Positions 1 to 8,594 are shown, counted from the first letter of the stretch. The stretch is DNA of 64,000 bases from CAXBES01 sp963974915 (GCA_963974915.1 CAXBES010000005.1:1-64000), one strand, 5' to 3'. Program-made: numbers and translations. The notes: generated by a model from the letters alone, not told the origin.

Positions 1-34
1 TGCGGGATAAACTTCTCGCCCAAGTTTTTCTCAC

Positions 35-64
35 GAAAAAAGCCACTCACTTTCGTGAATGGCT
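35..64 (-). terminator. Rho-independent terminator after tRNA-Asn
   Basis: Read on the minus strand, AGCCATTCAC pairs with GTGAGTGGCT across a short AAA-containing loop, with one imperfect pair, and is followed by six T. It lies directly downstream of the tRNA-Asn gene. Confidence 0.75.
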
Positions 65-75
65 TCGTCGCTTTG

Positions 76-149
76 CTCCTCCTCTTGGGCTCGAACCAAG
101 GACCCTCTGATTAACAGTCAGATGCTCTAACCAACTGAGCTAAGGAGGA
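76..149 (-). tRNA. tRNA-Asn (anticodon GTT)
   Basis: The minus strand folds into a complete 74-nt cloverleaf. The acceptor stem is TCCTCCT with AGGAGGA and a G discriminator. The D arm is GCTC...GAGC, the anticodon stem TCTGA/TCAGA carries loop CTGTTAA with anticodon GTT, and the T arm is CTTGG-TTCGAGC-CCAAG. The 3' CCA is not encoded; the bases after the discriminator read CAA. The gene stands alone between a promoter and a terminator. Confidence 0.97.
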
Positions 150-172
150 AGGTATTAACCTTTTTGCGGATG

Positions 173-201
173 CAAATATACCCCTTTTTTATTTCCATCA
201 A
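173..201 (-). promoter_or_regulatory. Promoter of tRNA-Asn
   Basis: On the minus strand a TATATTTG box (173-180; fits TAnnTTTG) is preceded 18 nt upstream by TTG (199-201). This matches the Bacteroidota primary-sigma consensus and sits 23 nt before the tRNA 5' end. Confidence 0.65.
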
Positions 202-250
202 AATAAAAAAATAAAAAAATCTTAGCTTTCTTAATTAGATTCAACCTGGT

Positions 251-1024
251 CTACTGTTTATCGGGATCAAAAGGGAAGTTATCAGTAATATCCGGCACTC
301 CATCCCCATCCGAATCGACCACCGTGTCGCCCGTATAAAGTAACTGCCAACCTATTGGTAAGTAAGTGTTTAAAATTTCATTTTCAATCTCGGCCGTTGG
401 CCCTCCGGCCACTTGTATCCCAATAAATGATGCGCCTAAACTCTGACTCGCATAAACATTAATATTGATGTATGCAGTACTATTTCCGGTTTCAAATAAA
501 ACTGATGCACTGGAAAGCGTTGCACCACTTTGTGGTTGACTGCCCCCACCGGTGCAAATAATACGTCTATCTCCTTGTGTTCCTAAAATTCCGGTAAAGG
601 TGTCCATTTCACTCTGCAGGATCTGTTCTGCGGTTACAATTCCGTTAAAAGTTGTATTTACATACCGCCAGAGAGATTGCTGGTCGTTCCGCAATACATT
701 TACTCCAATAGTCTGTGTGGCCTGATCACTAAGTTCTACAGCAAAATATCCTGCAGGCATGGTAAAACCAAGTGCCGGATATCCGGAATGAATAAATTGC
801 GCCCCGGGATTTGATAAAGTTGGAACTCCTCCGGGTATGTCACCTCGTGCCACTCCGTTGAAAATATCCCAATATAATCCCTTCACTCCTTTTGCTTGCG
901 GACAAATATTAGACGGGACATTTACTAGTTGTTGAGCCGGATCTTGTGGCGTGTCATCGCTTTTACTGCAACTTAAAAATACTAGCAACCCAAAAACGAA
1001 CAGTATAGACTTAAGAAATTTCAT
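251..1024 (-). CDS. Unknown lipoprotein with a calcium-binding-like C-terminal end
   Basis: 257 residues with no family I recognise. It begins with a lipoprotein signal (MKFLKSILF...LSCSKSDD), so it is probably lipid-anchored at Cys19 or so and carried to the outer membrane. The middle is Gly/Thr/Ser-rich with two Cys (CPQAKG; ICTGGG) and an Ala/Ser-rich beta-type pattern. The last 20 residues read DSDGDGVPDITDNFP, the Asp-rich calcium-binding loop of thrombospondin type 3 repeats, which in Bacteroidota is common in surface proteins. It is monocistronic: tRNA-Asn lies downstream and the rseP terminator upstream. Function unknown; surface-exposed structural or binding role is only inference. 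Confidence 0.75.
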   Translation of the reverse strand: MKFLKSILFVFGLLVFLSCSKSDDTPQDPAQQLVNVPSNICPQAKGVKGLYWDIFNGVARGDIPGGVPTLSNPGAQFIHSGYPALGFTMPAGYFAVELSDQATQTIGVNVLRNDQQSLWRYVNTTFNGIVTAEQILQSEMDTFTGILGTQGDRRIICTGGGSQPQSGATLSSASVLFETGNSTAYININVYASQSLGASFIGIQVAGGPTAEIENEILNTYLPIGWQLLYTGDTVVDSDGDGVPDITDNFPFDPDKQ

Positions 1025-1076
1025 GATGTTTAGTTTTATATTCTACTAATCATCGTAAAACTTTAAAATTGTCATC

Positions 1077-1106
1077 AAAAAAAAACGCATCAACTAAGTG
1101 ATGCGT
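1077..1106 (-). terminator. Terminator of rseP
   Basis: Perfect 8-bp stem ACGCATCA/TGATGCGT with a 6-nt loop, followed on the minus strand by nine T. It lies just after the rseP stop codon. Confidence 0.8.
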
Positions 1107-1122
1107 CTTTCAGAATAAAATA

Positions 1123-2442
1123 TTATCCGCCAAAGAGCCACCTGTAAATATCGTTTCCATTGGCAAAAAGAACCAATGCGATCAATACAAAGAAGCCCAC
1201 CATCTGTGCATACTCCATAAATTTATCGTTAGGTTTACGCCCGGTCACGATTTCATAAAGTAAGAACATCACATGTCCGCCATCAAGAGCCGGAATAGGC
1301 AATATGTTCATAAATGCAAGAATAATTGAAATTAAAGCGGTTGTTTCCCAAAAGCTCAGCCAGTCCCATGTGTCCGGAAATAAATTTCCAATGGCTCCAA
1401 AACCTCCCACTTGAGTGGCTCCTTCTTTTGTAAATACATACTTAAACTGTTTCGCATAATCTACTAACTTCTCCGTTCCAAAGCTGGCACCCCCGGCAAT
1501 ACTTTCACCTAGATTATAAGACAAATGAGTACCATTATCTATAAAATCTCTTCCAAAGTTTTGAACGCCAATTGCTCCATCTTCGTTCGGAGTAATCTTA
1601 AGGGTGTCTAAGCTTCCGTTACGGGAAACTACAAAAGTGTTTTCTTTAGCATCTTCAATGGCATTCTCAAATTCGTGCCAATACTTAGTTTCTACACCAT
1701 TTACAGACACAATTTTATCATTCTTCATTAATATACCTGCCGCAGGATAATCTGCCGCAACAGTATCAATAACAGTTTGTCTAATAGGTTGAAAAGGTCT
1801 TATGTTTCCTTCCTTGAACATTTTCATACCAATATCTTCGGGTACCGATAGTGCTTCTACAGTTCCATTTTGATGTTGTACTTCTACGGTTTCAACATCT
1901 CGTAAAAATAGATACTTATTGATGTCCATCACATTAAGGAGTTCTTCCCCGTTTATCTTCAGAACTTTGTCTCCATCTTCAAAACCGTATTCTTTAAACT
2001 GTTCTGCCACCGCAAATCCATTGGGTAGGTCTTCGTTGGTTGTAATATCTCTTCCGTAGAAATATAAAATACTAGCGTAAATGACGAATCCAACTATAAT
2101 ATTTACTGTCACTCCTCCTAACATAATGATTAAACGTTGCCAGGCAGGTTTACTTCTAAACTCCCATGGTTGCGGGGGTTTCTCCATCTGTTCCTTGTCC
2201 ATACTTTCGTCAATCATTCCGGCGATCTTAACGTATCCTCCTAGAGGTAGCCATCCTATCCCATAAACTGTTTCCCCGATTTTAGTCTTAAAAAGAGCAA
2301 ATTTCACATCGAAGAACAAAAAGAATTTCTCAACACGGGTTTTAAATAGTTTAGCAGGTATAAAATGCCCTAATTCGTGAAGGACAATTAATATCGATAA
2401 GCTTAAAAGTAGCTGAATTGCTTTAACGGCAAATGGACTCAT
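1123..2442 (-). CDS. rseP: RseP site-2 zinc metalloprotease
   Basis: Integral inner-membrane protease of the M50 family that cuts transmembrane segments, classically of anti-sigma factors and leftover signal peptides (family knowledge). The 439-residue protein is the usual length. The zinc motif HELGH is at residues 22-26 in the first membrane helix. Periplasmic PDZ-type segments occupy roughly 140-330, and the second metal-ligand motif, in NILPIPALDGGH, is in a C-terminal helix near residue 380. The gene is single, between its own -7 box (2466-2473) and a terminator. An ECF sigma factor with a probable membrane anti-sigma protein is encoded at 61.3-63.5 kb; a substrate link is possible but not shown. 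Confidence 0.95.
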   Translation of the reverse strand: MSPFAVKAIQLLLSLSILIVLHELGHFIPAKLFKTRVEKFFLFFDVKFALFKTKIGETVYGIGWLPLGGYVKIAGMIDESMDKEQMEKPPQPWEFRSKPAWQRLIIMLGGVTVNIIVGFVIYASILYFYGRDITTNEDLPNGFAVAEQFKEYGFEDGDKVLKINGEELLNVMDINKYLFLRDVETVEVQHQNGTVEALSVPEDIGMKMFKEGNIRPFQPIRQTVIDTVAADYPAAGILMKNDKIVSVNGVETKYWHEFENAIEDAKENTFVVSRNGSLDTLKITPNEDGAIGVQNFGRDFIDNGTHLSYNLGESIAGGASFGTEKLVDYAKQFKYVFTKEGATQVGGFGAIGNLFPDTWDWLSFWETTALISIILAFMNILPIPALDGGHVMFLLYEIVTGRKPNDKFMEYAQMVGFFVLIALVLFANGNDIYRWLFGG

Positions 2443-2465
2443 AGTTTCTACAAAAAATTAACGCA

Positions 2466-2473
2466 CAAAAGTA
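2466..2473 (-). promoter_or_regulatory. -7 box for rseP
   Basis: Minus strand TACTTTTG (TAnnTTTG) 23 nt before the rseP ATG. I see no clear TTG at the -33 position, so the call rests on one box. Confidence 0.4.
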
Positions 2474-2590
2474 ACCTTTTATGGGTTGCTAAAAAAATTT
2501 AACAGCGTATTGTGCGACTTCATAAAACATTTGCCCATCTCTATTAGTAGATTCTTTTTTTAGTTGGTAATTTTGCAGAAAGTTTTCGAA

Positions 2591-3256
2591 ATGCTGCAAT
2601 TTTTTTCCAAATTCAAGTTTTTAGGGGTTGTACTGCTCATTCTTTCAATTGTAATTGTTACGATAATCTATCAAATTTTAAATCCGAAGAAAGTCCTTCC
2701 CATCTATCAACCTGCACAGGTAAATGTTGAAATGGTTGATACTACCATCCAACATGTCAAAAAATATCATACCATTGCCAATTTCTCTCTTACTAATCAA
2801 AACGGGATTGAAATAACACAGAGAGATTATCAGGATAAGATCTACGTAGCCGATTTCTTTTTTACTACCTGTCAGACAATATGTCCTATTATGACCGATC
2901 ATATGGTAGAAATTCAGGAAAAACTGAAGTTAGATGATGAAGTACTGTTACTTTCTCACACCGTAACTCCCGAAATTGATAGTGTTGCTCAGTTAAAAAA
3001 ATACGCTTTGGAAAAAGGAGTAGATGACAAAAAATGGAATCTGGTTACCGGCGATAAGCGCGAAATCTACGATCTGGCTCGTAAATCATATCTCGCTGCA
3101 AAAGACAATCCGTACGAGGAAAACGATCTAATCCATACCGAAAATTTTGTACTTGTAGATCGTAAAAAACGGATTAGAGGTTTTTATGACGGAACCAATT
3201 CTGAAGACATCGACAAACTCCTGAAGGATATAGAAATACTAAAACAGGAAGACTAA
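2591..3256 (+). CDS. SCO1/SenC family copper-binding thioredoxin-like protein
   Basis: Membrane-anchored periplasmic protein of the SCO family, which delivers copper to, or reduces thiols of, the Cu-A centre of cytochrome oxidase. With the start at 2591 it has 221 residues: one N-terminal membrane helix (about 8-28), then a thioredoxin fold with the copper motif CQTIC (Cys94, Cys98) and the third ligand His in LIHTENF. A TTG 27 nt upstream is in frame, but it sits on a TAATTTTG promoter box (2568-2575), so I prefer the ATG. It is divergent from rseP and about 80 bp ahead of feoA. No cytochrome oxidase genes are nearby. Confidence 0.9.
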   Translation: MLQFFSKFKFLGVVLLILSIVIVTIIYQILNPKKVLPIYQPAQVNVEMVDTTIQHVKKYHTIANFSLTNQNGIEITQRDYQDKIYVADFFFTTCQTICPIMTDHMVEIQEKLKLDDEVLLLSHTVTPEIDSVAQLKKYALEKGVDDKKWNLVTGDKREIYDLARKSYLAAKDNPYEENDLIHTENFVLVDRKKRIRGFYDGTNSEDIDKLLKDIEILKQED

Positions 3257-3299
3257 ATATTTTTACTCCCATTTGCTTTTCCACGTCTGCATTTTCCCT

Positions 3300-3329
3300 T
3301 ACTTTTGTCTTGTTTAAAATGAATCTAAA
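3300..3329 (+). promoter_or_regulatory. feoAB promoter box with overlapping inverted repeat
   Basis: A TACTTTTG -7 box (3300-3307) is followed by TTTAAAATGAATCTAAA (3313-3329), an imperfect 17-bp inverted repeat over the likely transcription start. The repeat matches 14 of 17 positions of the perfect repeat at 29005-29021. A role as an iron- or metal-responsive operator is inference. An upstream TTTG (3272-3275) is about 24 nt away, slightly long for the -33 element. Confidence 0.4.
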
Positions 3330-3337
3330 TAAAAATA

Positions 3338-3562
3338 ATGCTTACTATAGCCTCCCTTAAAAAAGGACAACGCGCCACTATCAAAGAGTTTTCTGTAGAT
3401 GTTGTACCTCTGAAATTATTAGAAATGGGGTGTCTTCCGGGCAATGAAGTGTCTTTAGTACAAACAGCACCCTTTCAGGATCCGCTTTATTTAAATATCA
3501 ATGGCAGCCATCTTGCGATTCGAAAAGAAACAGCCGAACAAATATCAATTGAACTGATATAA
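3338..3562 (+). CDS. feoA: FeoA, SH3-like subunit of ferrous iron transport
   Basis: 74-residue cytoplasmic FeoA-domain protein that supports FeoB in Fe(II) uptake. The family pattern is visible as basic N-terminal strand (KKGQRATIKEF), LLEMGCLPGNEV, and the closing strand NINGSHLAIRKETAEQI. It is 4 nt ahead of feoB, so the two are surely cotranscribed. The same SH3-like domain seems to be present at the C terminus of the DtxR-type regulator at 11.1 kb. Confidence 0.95.
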   Translation: MLTIASLKKGQRATIKEFSVDVVPLKLLEMGCLPGNEVSLVQTAPFQDPLYLNINGSHLAIRKETAEQISIELI

Positions 3563-3566
3563 TACA

Positions 3567-5666
3567 ATGGCAAAACAGATTAACGTAGCTCTCATAGGAA
3601 ACCCTAATACCGGAAAAACTTCAGTTTTCAACCGACTTACCGGACTTAACCAGAAAGTTGGAAACTATCCCGGAATCACTGTCGAGAAAAAGCAGGGAAT
3701 CTGTAAACTTCCACGAGGTGTAAAAGCACATATTCTCGACTTACCGGGAACCTATAGTTTAAATGCTTCATCACTTGACGAAAATGTAGTTATCGAACTT
3801 CTGCTCAATAAGAACGATAAGGATTTCCCGGATGTGGCAGTGGTGGTTTCAGAAATCGAAAATCTTAAACGAAACTTACTACTTTTTACACAAATAAAAG
3901 ACCTTGGTATTCCTACCATCTTAGCCGTAAATATGGCCGACAGAATGCCCAGAAAGGCCATTTCACTTGAAGTTGAAAAGCTCGAGCAAAAATTAGAAAC
4001 CAAGATCGCGCTTATAAGCTCAAGAAAAAATACCGGCTTCGATTATCTTAAAGAACTTATTGGTTCGTTTAACACGCTTTCTACCAAGCCTTGCGTCAAT
4101 GCATCGGTAATCGCACCGGAATATTTTGACCGACTGCGTAGTGTGTTCCCCAACCAGGATTTATATAAACTCTGGCTGGTTATTACACAAGATGTCAATT
4201 TTGGAAAGTTAGACCGGAAAGAACTCAAAGGAGTCGCCAGCTTTAAAACCGAGTCTGAAAGTAACCTGAAGCGACTTCAGCAAAAGGAAACAATTTTGCG
4301 CTATCAGTTTATTAACGGTGTATTGAAAGAAACACTTACTATAGACACTGCAAACGCAAAAGATCTAAGAAGTAGACTTGATAGAATTCTTACACATAAA
4401 TTCTGGGGTTATTTTATTTTCTTCGGAATCCTACTATTAATTTTCCAGGCGATCTTCGATTGGAGTAGTTATCCAATGGACTTTATCGATTCTACCTTTG
4501 CTTCTCTAAGCGAATGGCTGAAGAATACAATGCCTCCCGGAGATTTTACCAATCTCGTTGCCGAAGGGATCGTCCCCGGATTGGGAGGAATCGTCATCTT
4601 TATTCCACAAATTGCATTTCTCTTTTTCTTTATTTCCATTTTGGAAGAAAGTGGGTATATGAGTAGAGTGGTTTTTCTTATGGATAGGATCATGAGACGT
4701 TTCGGACTTAGTGGTAAAAGTGTTGTGCCTCTGGTTTCCGGAACAGCATGTGCCATTCCTGCAATTATGGCAACCCGAAACATTGAAAACTGGAAAGAGC
4801 GTCTTATTACCATTCTCGTAACACCTTTCACAACCTGCTCTGCTAGACTTCCCGTTTACCTTATAATAATTGCTCTGGTTATTCCAGAAGGACGCGTTCT
4901 AGGAATTTTCAGTATGCAGGGCTTAACTTTGATGTTCTTGTACCTCCTCGGATTTGGTGCCGCAATATTTTCTGCCTATTTACTGGACAAAATTCTGAAA
5001 ATTCGCTCTAAAACATTCTTTGTGGTGGAAATGCCGAATTACAAACTTCCAATGCCCAAAAATGTGGCAATAACCGTGATCGAGAAAACCAAATCTTTTG
5101 TGCTTGGTGCGGGTAAAATTATACTGGCAATTTCGGTGATCCTTTGGGTATTGGCATCCTACGGCCCGGGAGATTTCAATAAGGCCGAAGCTATTGTTAC
5201 GCAGCAAAATAACACGCAAATTCTTTCCGAAGAAGAACTGGAAACCAAAATTGCTTCCTTTAAACTAGAACATTCATATATTGGGATCATCGGAAAAGGA
5301 ATTGAACCCGCAGTGCGTCCCTTGGGTTACGATTGGAAAATTGGTATCGCCATTGTAAGTTCGTTTGCCGCTCGTGAAGTTTTTGTAGGAACTCTCGCCA
5401 CAATATACAGCGTTGGAAGCGAAGAAGAAGAAACCATTAAAAACAGAATGGCAGCAGAGGTGAACCCAATTCTTGGAACTCCCCTCTTTAATTTTGCCAG
5501 TGGAGTTTCACTGTTATTGTTTTATGCTTTTGCCATGCAGTGTATGAGTACGCTAGCCGTTGTAAAACGTGAGACCAACTCCTGGAAATGGCCCATATGG
5601 CAATTATTTGTAATGACAGCGATCGCCTATGTTGTAGCATTAGGCGCATATCAATTCTTAAAATAA
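3567..5666 (+). CDS. feoB: FeoB, ferrous iron transporter with G-protein domain
   Basis: 699-residue inner-membrane Fe(II) importer. The N-terminal GTPase shows G1 GNPNTGKT (11-18), G3 DLPG (58-61) and G4 NMAD (122-125). A helical linker follows to about residue 270. The C-terminal membrane domain has Gate motifs with the conserved cysteines in SGTACAIPA and TTCSARLPVY. Length is typical for a FeoB without a fused FeoA or FeoC. It lies between feoA and a small Cys-rich membrane protein gene, the usual arrangement in Flavobacteriaceae. Confidence 0.97.
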   Translation: MAKQINVALIGNPNTGKTSVFNRLTGLNQKVGNYPGITVEKKQGICKLPRGVKAHILDLPGTYSLNASSLDENVVIELLLNKNDKDFPDVAVVVSEIENLKRNLLLFTQIKDLGIPTILAVNMADRMPRKAISLEVEKLEQKLETKIALISSRKNTGFDYLKELIGSFNTLSTKPCVNASVIAPEYFDRLRSVFPNQDLYKLWLVITQDVNFGKLDRKELKGVASFKTESESNLKRLQQKETILRYQFINGVLKETLTIDTANAKDLRSRLDRILTHKFWGYFIFFGILLLIFQAIFDWSSYPMDFIDSTFASLSEWLKNTMPPGDFTNLVAEGIVPGLGGIVIFIPQIAFLFFFISILEESGYMSRVVFLMDRIMRRFGLSGKSVVPLVSGTACAIPAIMATRNIENWKERLITILVTPFTTCSARLPVYLIIIALVIPEGRVLGIFSMQGLTLMFLYLLGFGAAIFSAYLLDKILKIRSKTFFVVEMPNYKLPMPKNVAITVIEKTKSFVLGAGKIILAISVILWVLASYGPGDFNKAEAIVTQQNNTQILSEEELETKIASFKLEHSYIGIIGKGIEPAVRPLGYDWKIGIAIVSSFAAREVFVGTLATIYSVGSEEEETIKNRMAAEVNPILGTPLFNFASGVSLLLFYAFAMQCMSTLAVVKRETNSWKWPIWQLFVMTAIAYVVALGAYQFLK

Positions 5667-5674
5667 CTTTTAAT

Positions 5675-5682
5675 TACCTTTG
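5675..5682 (+). promoter_or_regulatory. -7 box 4 nt before the small Feo gene
   Basis: TACCTTTG ends 4 nt before the ATG at 5687, which would give a leaderless or nearly leaderless transcript in addition to read-through from feoB. No -33 TTG is evident. Confidence 0.35.
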
Positions 5683-5686
5683 TAGT

Positions 5687-5845
5687 ATGCAAACAATACT
5701 TGTATTATTAACTTTCTCACTGGCAGCAGGATACCTGCTTAAAAAGTTTGTGTGGAATCCTATTTTCGAAGGCCGTCAAAAAGCGGTTGGAACACTCGAT
5801 GGTGGAAAGACTAAATGTGGCAAAAACGATTGTGCTTGCCACTAA
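5687..5845 (+). CDS. FeoB-associated Cys-rich membrane protein, 52 residues
   Basis: One N-terminal membrane helix (about 2-22), then a short basic/Gly segment ending CGKNDCACH. Such small proteins with a terminal Cys cluster follow feoB in many Bacteroidota and Firmicutes and are presumed Feo accessory or electron/metal-handling factors (family knowledge; the mechanism is not established). The reading frame is open upstream into feoB, but the ATG at 5687 gives the expected short protein and a promoter-like TACCTTTG lies just before it. Its stop codon overlaps the stop of the convergent gene by 3 nt. Confidence 0.85.
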   Translation: MQTILVLLTFSLAAGYLLKKFVWNPIFEGRQKAVGTLDGGKTKCGKNDCACH

Positions 5846-6246
5846 TCTTGTTTTTTCACTTCGGAAACCAACAAAACATAATCCAATTTTCCTACTGTCT
5901 CTGAAGTTGGATACGGACTAAGAGAAATTCCTTTTAAATTAAATTCTTCCGAAGCAAAAAGAAGATTATCCTTATTACCTCCAAATAACAATTCTACTTG
6001 CTGCGAACTTTTACCGGCCTCCGTAACTTGTACCAAAACCTTAGCTTGTCCTGCCCAAACGCATGTAACGTCTTTCGGACAACGAGAATCCTCAAGTACT
6101 TCTATAAATTCTAAAGTTACATCGTTAATTATCACTAATTCACCCAACGCTACTTTAACGGCGATCGTTGGTATTTCCACTTTCGAATCCTGAGAAAATC
6201 CTAAAGTTGTAATAAGCGTAAAAAGTAAAAGTATAGTCTTTTTCAT
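5842..6246 (-). CDS. Unknown secreted protein with paired Cys
   Basis: 134 residues with a cleavable signal peptide (about 1-18, ...LGFSQ). The mature part is beta-rich and carries the motif DSRCPKDVTCVWAGQAKV, which I have seen in many uncharacterised secreted bacterial proteins, so the two Cys probably form a disulfide. It is convergent with the small Feo gene, with the two stop codons overlapping, and lies downstream of the metal ABC operon but separated by about 50 nt with its own start. Function unknown. Confidence 0.8.
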   Translation of the reverse strand: MKKTILLLFTLITTLGFSQDSKVEIPTIAVKVALGELVIINDVTLEFIEVLEDSRCPKDVTCVWAGQAKVLVQVTEAGKSSQQVELLFGGNKDNLLFASEEFNLKGISLSPYPTSETVGKLDYVLLVSEVKKQD

Positions 6247-6294
6247 TGTTGAATTTTAAGTATTATAAAGGTATACGAAAAAATAATGCCAATT

Positions 6295-7455
6295 TTATCC
6301 TCTAAACAAAAAGAAGTCATCTTTCATATGTTCTATTTTTTCATCTTTATTGGTAATTATATATTCTAAAGCAAGATTGGTAAAACTCTCACCTTTATCG
6401 GTTAAAGAGACAATATCATTTTCAATAGTAACCATATTATTTTTTAAGGCGAGTTCAAGAACGGTTTTAGCCCTAACCCTTTGCCAATTAATATGTTCAT
6501 TAAGGTGATTAATATGGCGTTCGTTTTCTTCAGCGTGATTATTTAAGTGAAGCAGGAAAGTGATCAACGAAACCTCTGTTCGTTGTTGCTTCTGCCTGTA
6601 TAACACAGAAAGCAAGCCTTTCCGAGGAGCAAAAAGATACACCATTAAAAAAACGATTCCCAATACCGTTGTCATAGATCCCGAAATGGACGCATCCATC
6701 AAATTCGCCATCCAATAGCCTGCTATGGCCGAAAATACCCCAAACAAAACCGAAAGCCACAGCATTTTTTTAAGATCGCTTGTTAGTAAATAGGAGGTCG
6801 CCGCCGGTGCGATCATTAAAGCAACAACCAAAATAGCCCCTACAGCATCAAAAGCACCAACCACTGTAATGGAAGAGACAGACATTAACCCATAGTGAAT
6901 GACCAAGGGTGAAAACCCTAATGCAGAAGACAAACCTACATCAAAGGTGCTTACTTTTAATTCTTTAAAGAACAGGATTAATAAAATTAGCGTTATCAAC
7001 AATACGCACCCCATCACCCAGAGGGATTTTGGTCCAACGTCCATTCCGGAAATTAATAAACGGTCGAAAGGCGCAAAAGCCAGCTCTCCAAGCAAAACTG
7101 CATCTACATCCAGGTGAACGTCATTTGCATTCTTAGCGATCAGGATCACTCCAATACTAAATAGCGCAGGAAAAACTAATCCAATAGCGGTGTCTTCTTT
7201 TACAAGCCCCGTTTTCTGAATTACCTCAACCAAAACTACCGTAATTACCCCCGTAATTGCAGCGAGTAAAATAAGGAGTGGGGAATTTAGATCTTGTGTG
7301 ATAAAAAACCCAATTACAATTCCCGGTAAGATAGAATGACTAATAGCATCACTTATTAAGGCCATTTTCCTCAATACGAGAAATACCCCCGGGATGGCAC
7401 AAGCGATAGCAACCAGAGATGCAATGATCTGTATTTCTATTTGCGGACTAGTCAT
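6295..7455 (-). CDS. Metal ABC transporter permease, second copy (TroD/MntB type)
   Basis: 386 residues. The first 280 or so form the ABC-3 family permease with about eight membrane helices (ISDAISHSILPG is the diagnostic early loop). The last 90 or so residues are a soluble tail (VRAKTVLELALKNNMVTIE...LTDKGESF) resembling a winged-helix domain, similar in kind to the tail of the preceding permease. An in-frame ATG lies 12 codons upstream inside the previous gene, but the ATG at 7455 (MTSPQIEIQ) gives the usual 8-nt overlap with its stop codon. It would form a heterodimer pore with the neighbouring permease. Confidence 0.9.
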   Translation of the reverse strand: MTSPQIEIQIIASLVAIACAIPGVFLVLRKMALISDAISHSILPGIVIGFFITQDLNSPLLILLAAITGVITVVLVEVIQKTGLVKEDTAIGLVFPALFSIGVILIAKNANDVHLDVDAVLLGELAFAPFDRLLISGMDVGPKSLWVMGCVLLITLILLILFFKELKVSTFDVGLSSALGFSPLVIHYGLMSVSSITVVGAFDAVGAILVVALMIAPAATSYLLTSDLKKMLWLSVLFGVFSAIAGYWMANLMDASISGSMTTVLGIVFLMVYLFAPRKGLLSVLYRQKQQRTEVSLITFLLHLNNHAEENERHINHLNEHINWQRVRAKTVLELALKNNMVTIENDIVSLTDKGESFTNLALEYIITNKDEKIEHMKDDFFLFRG

Positions 7456-8572
7456 TTTTTGGCTGTTGATTATACAAATCCTTGGCTTCATCGAATCCCT
7501 TCTCCGTCAACGCCCAACTCTGACCGCTAAGGGAGATCCATTCCTTTTCTTCCATCGCTCTCAAAGTATTCTTTGTAAATCCCTGAAAGTTATTTAATAT
7601 TCTAATGGCGTGTGGATGCGAAATATCTTCATGAGTCTTTGCAATTCCGTACATAAACTGAAGCGTCTTCTTAAGTTGAAGGTCTGTTCGGTTTTTTCTG
7701 AATCTAATTTCCCGAAACAATAAGCCTCTGCCCGGGGAAAATATAAATGAGATAAGCACAAAGACTCCGGCCACCAGCACGATTACCGGACCGGTAGAAA
7801 GATTATTCTCACTCGCACTAATGGCGGTTCCGAACACTCCCGAAAAAGCGCCGAAAATCGCTGCAAGAAAAACCATGGTACCCAGACTATTGGTCCATTG
7901 TCTGGCAGCTGCAGCCGGAGCTAACAACATCGCACTCATTAAAACAACGCCTACAGTTTGAAGTCCGAGGACAATTGCCAAAACAATAAAAAAGGTGATT
8001 AAAACATCAATAAACTTGGTATTAAACCCTAAAGTCTTGGTAAAATCGGCATCAAAGAGTAACACTTTAAACTCCTTCCAGAAAAGCACCATGACAAGTA
8101 AACTAATTCCTGTGACGAGAACCATAACCTGCACGTCTTTTTCTACCAAAGTTGCCGCTTGCCCAAACAGATATTTATCCAATCCCGCCTGATTTGCGTT
8201 GGGTTGCTTCTGAATAAAAGTGAGTAAAAGCATTCCGAAGCCAAAAAATAATGAAAGTATTAATCCTAAGGCAGTGTCACTTTTTAAATGAGTTTTTGTA
8301 ATAATTCCCCTAATCCAAAATGTTCCTATTAAACCACTCACTAAAGCACCAAGCAGTAACACATTCGAATCTTTTGCTCCGGTGATTAGAAATGCTATTG
8401 CTATCCCCGGTAATGCTGCATGGGAAATCGCGTCGCCAAGCAAACTTTGTTTTCTAAGTACCGCAAAGCTCCCTAACATACCGCAAATGGCCCCTAATAC
8501 AGCAGTTCCCAGCGTGATAGTACGAAGGGTATAATCTGTAAACAAAAGCTCAAAATATTCACTTAGAGTCAC
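7448..8572 (-). CDS. Metal ABC transporter permease, first copy (TroC/MntB type)
   Basis: 374 residues, ABC-3 family permease with about eight helices, diagnostic GDAISHAALPG near residue 50 and LQTVGVVLMSAMLLAPAAAA in the later helices. As in the next gene, a soluble tail of about 85 residues follows (ISHPHAIRILNNFQGF...ALTEKGFDEA) that looks like a winged-helix fold, an extension most characterised homologues lack. Translationally coupled to the next permease (8-nt overlap) and 22 nt after the ATPase gene. Substrate is probably Mn(II), Zn(II) or Fe(II). Confidence 0.9.
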   Translation of the reverse strand: MTLSEYFELLFTDYTLRTITLGTAVLGAICGMLGSFAVLRKQSLLGDAISHAALPGIAIAFLITGAKDSNVLLLGALVSGLIGTFWIRGIITKTHLKSDTALGLILSLFFGFGMLLLTFIQKQPNANQAGLDKYLFGQAATLVEKDVQVMVLVTGISLLVMVLFWKEFKVLLFDADFTKTLGFNTKFIDVLITFFIVLAIVLGLQTVGVVLMSAMLLAPAAAARQWTNSLGTMVFLAAIFGAFSGVFGTAISASENNLSTGPVIVLVAGVFVLISFIFSPGRGLLFREIRFRKNRTDLQLKKTLQFMYGIAKTHEDISHPHAIRILNNFQGFTKNTLRAMEEKEWISLSGQSWALTEKGFDEAKDLYNQQPKND

Positions 8573-8594
8573 TTTATCATTTTTTCTCTACAAC

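Noticed and set aside
2564..2590. TTG start for the SCO1/SenC gene
   Set aside because: The TTG and following bases coincide with the TAATTTTG promoter box; the ATG at 2591 gives a typical signal anchor.
5588..5686. Upstream extension of the small Feo gene inside feoB
   Set aside because: It is the out-of-frame reading of feoB; the family protein starts at MQTILVLL (5687).
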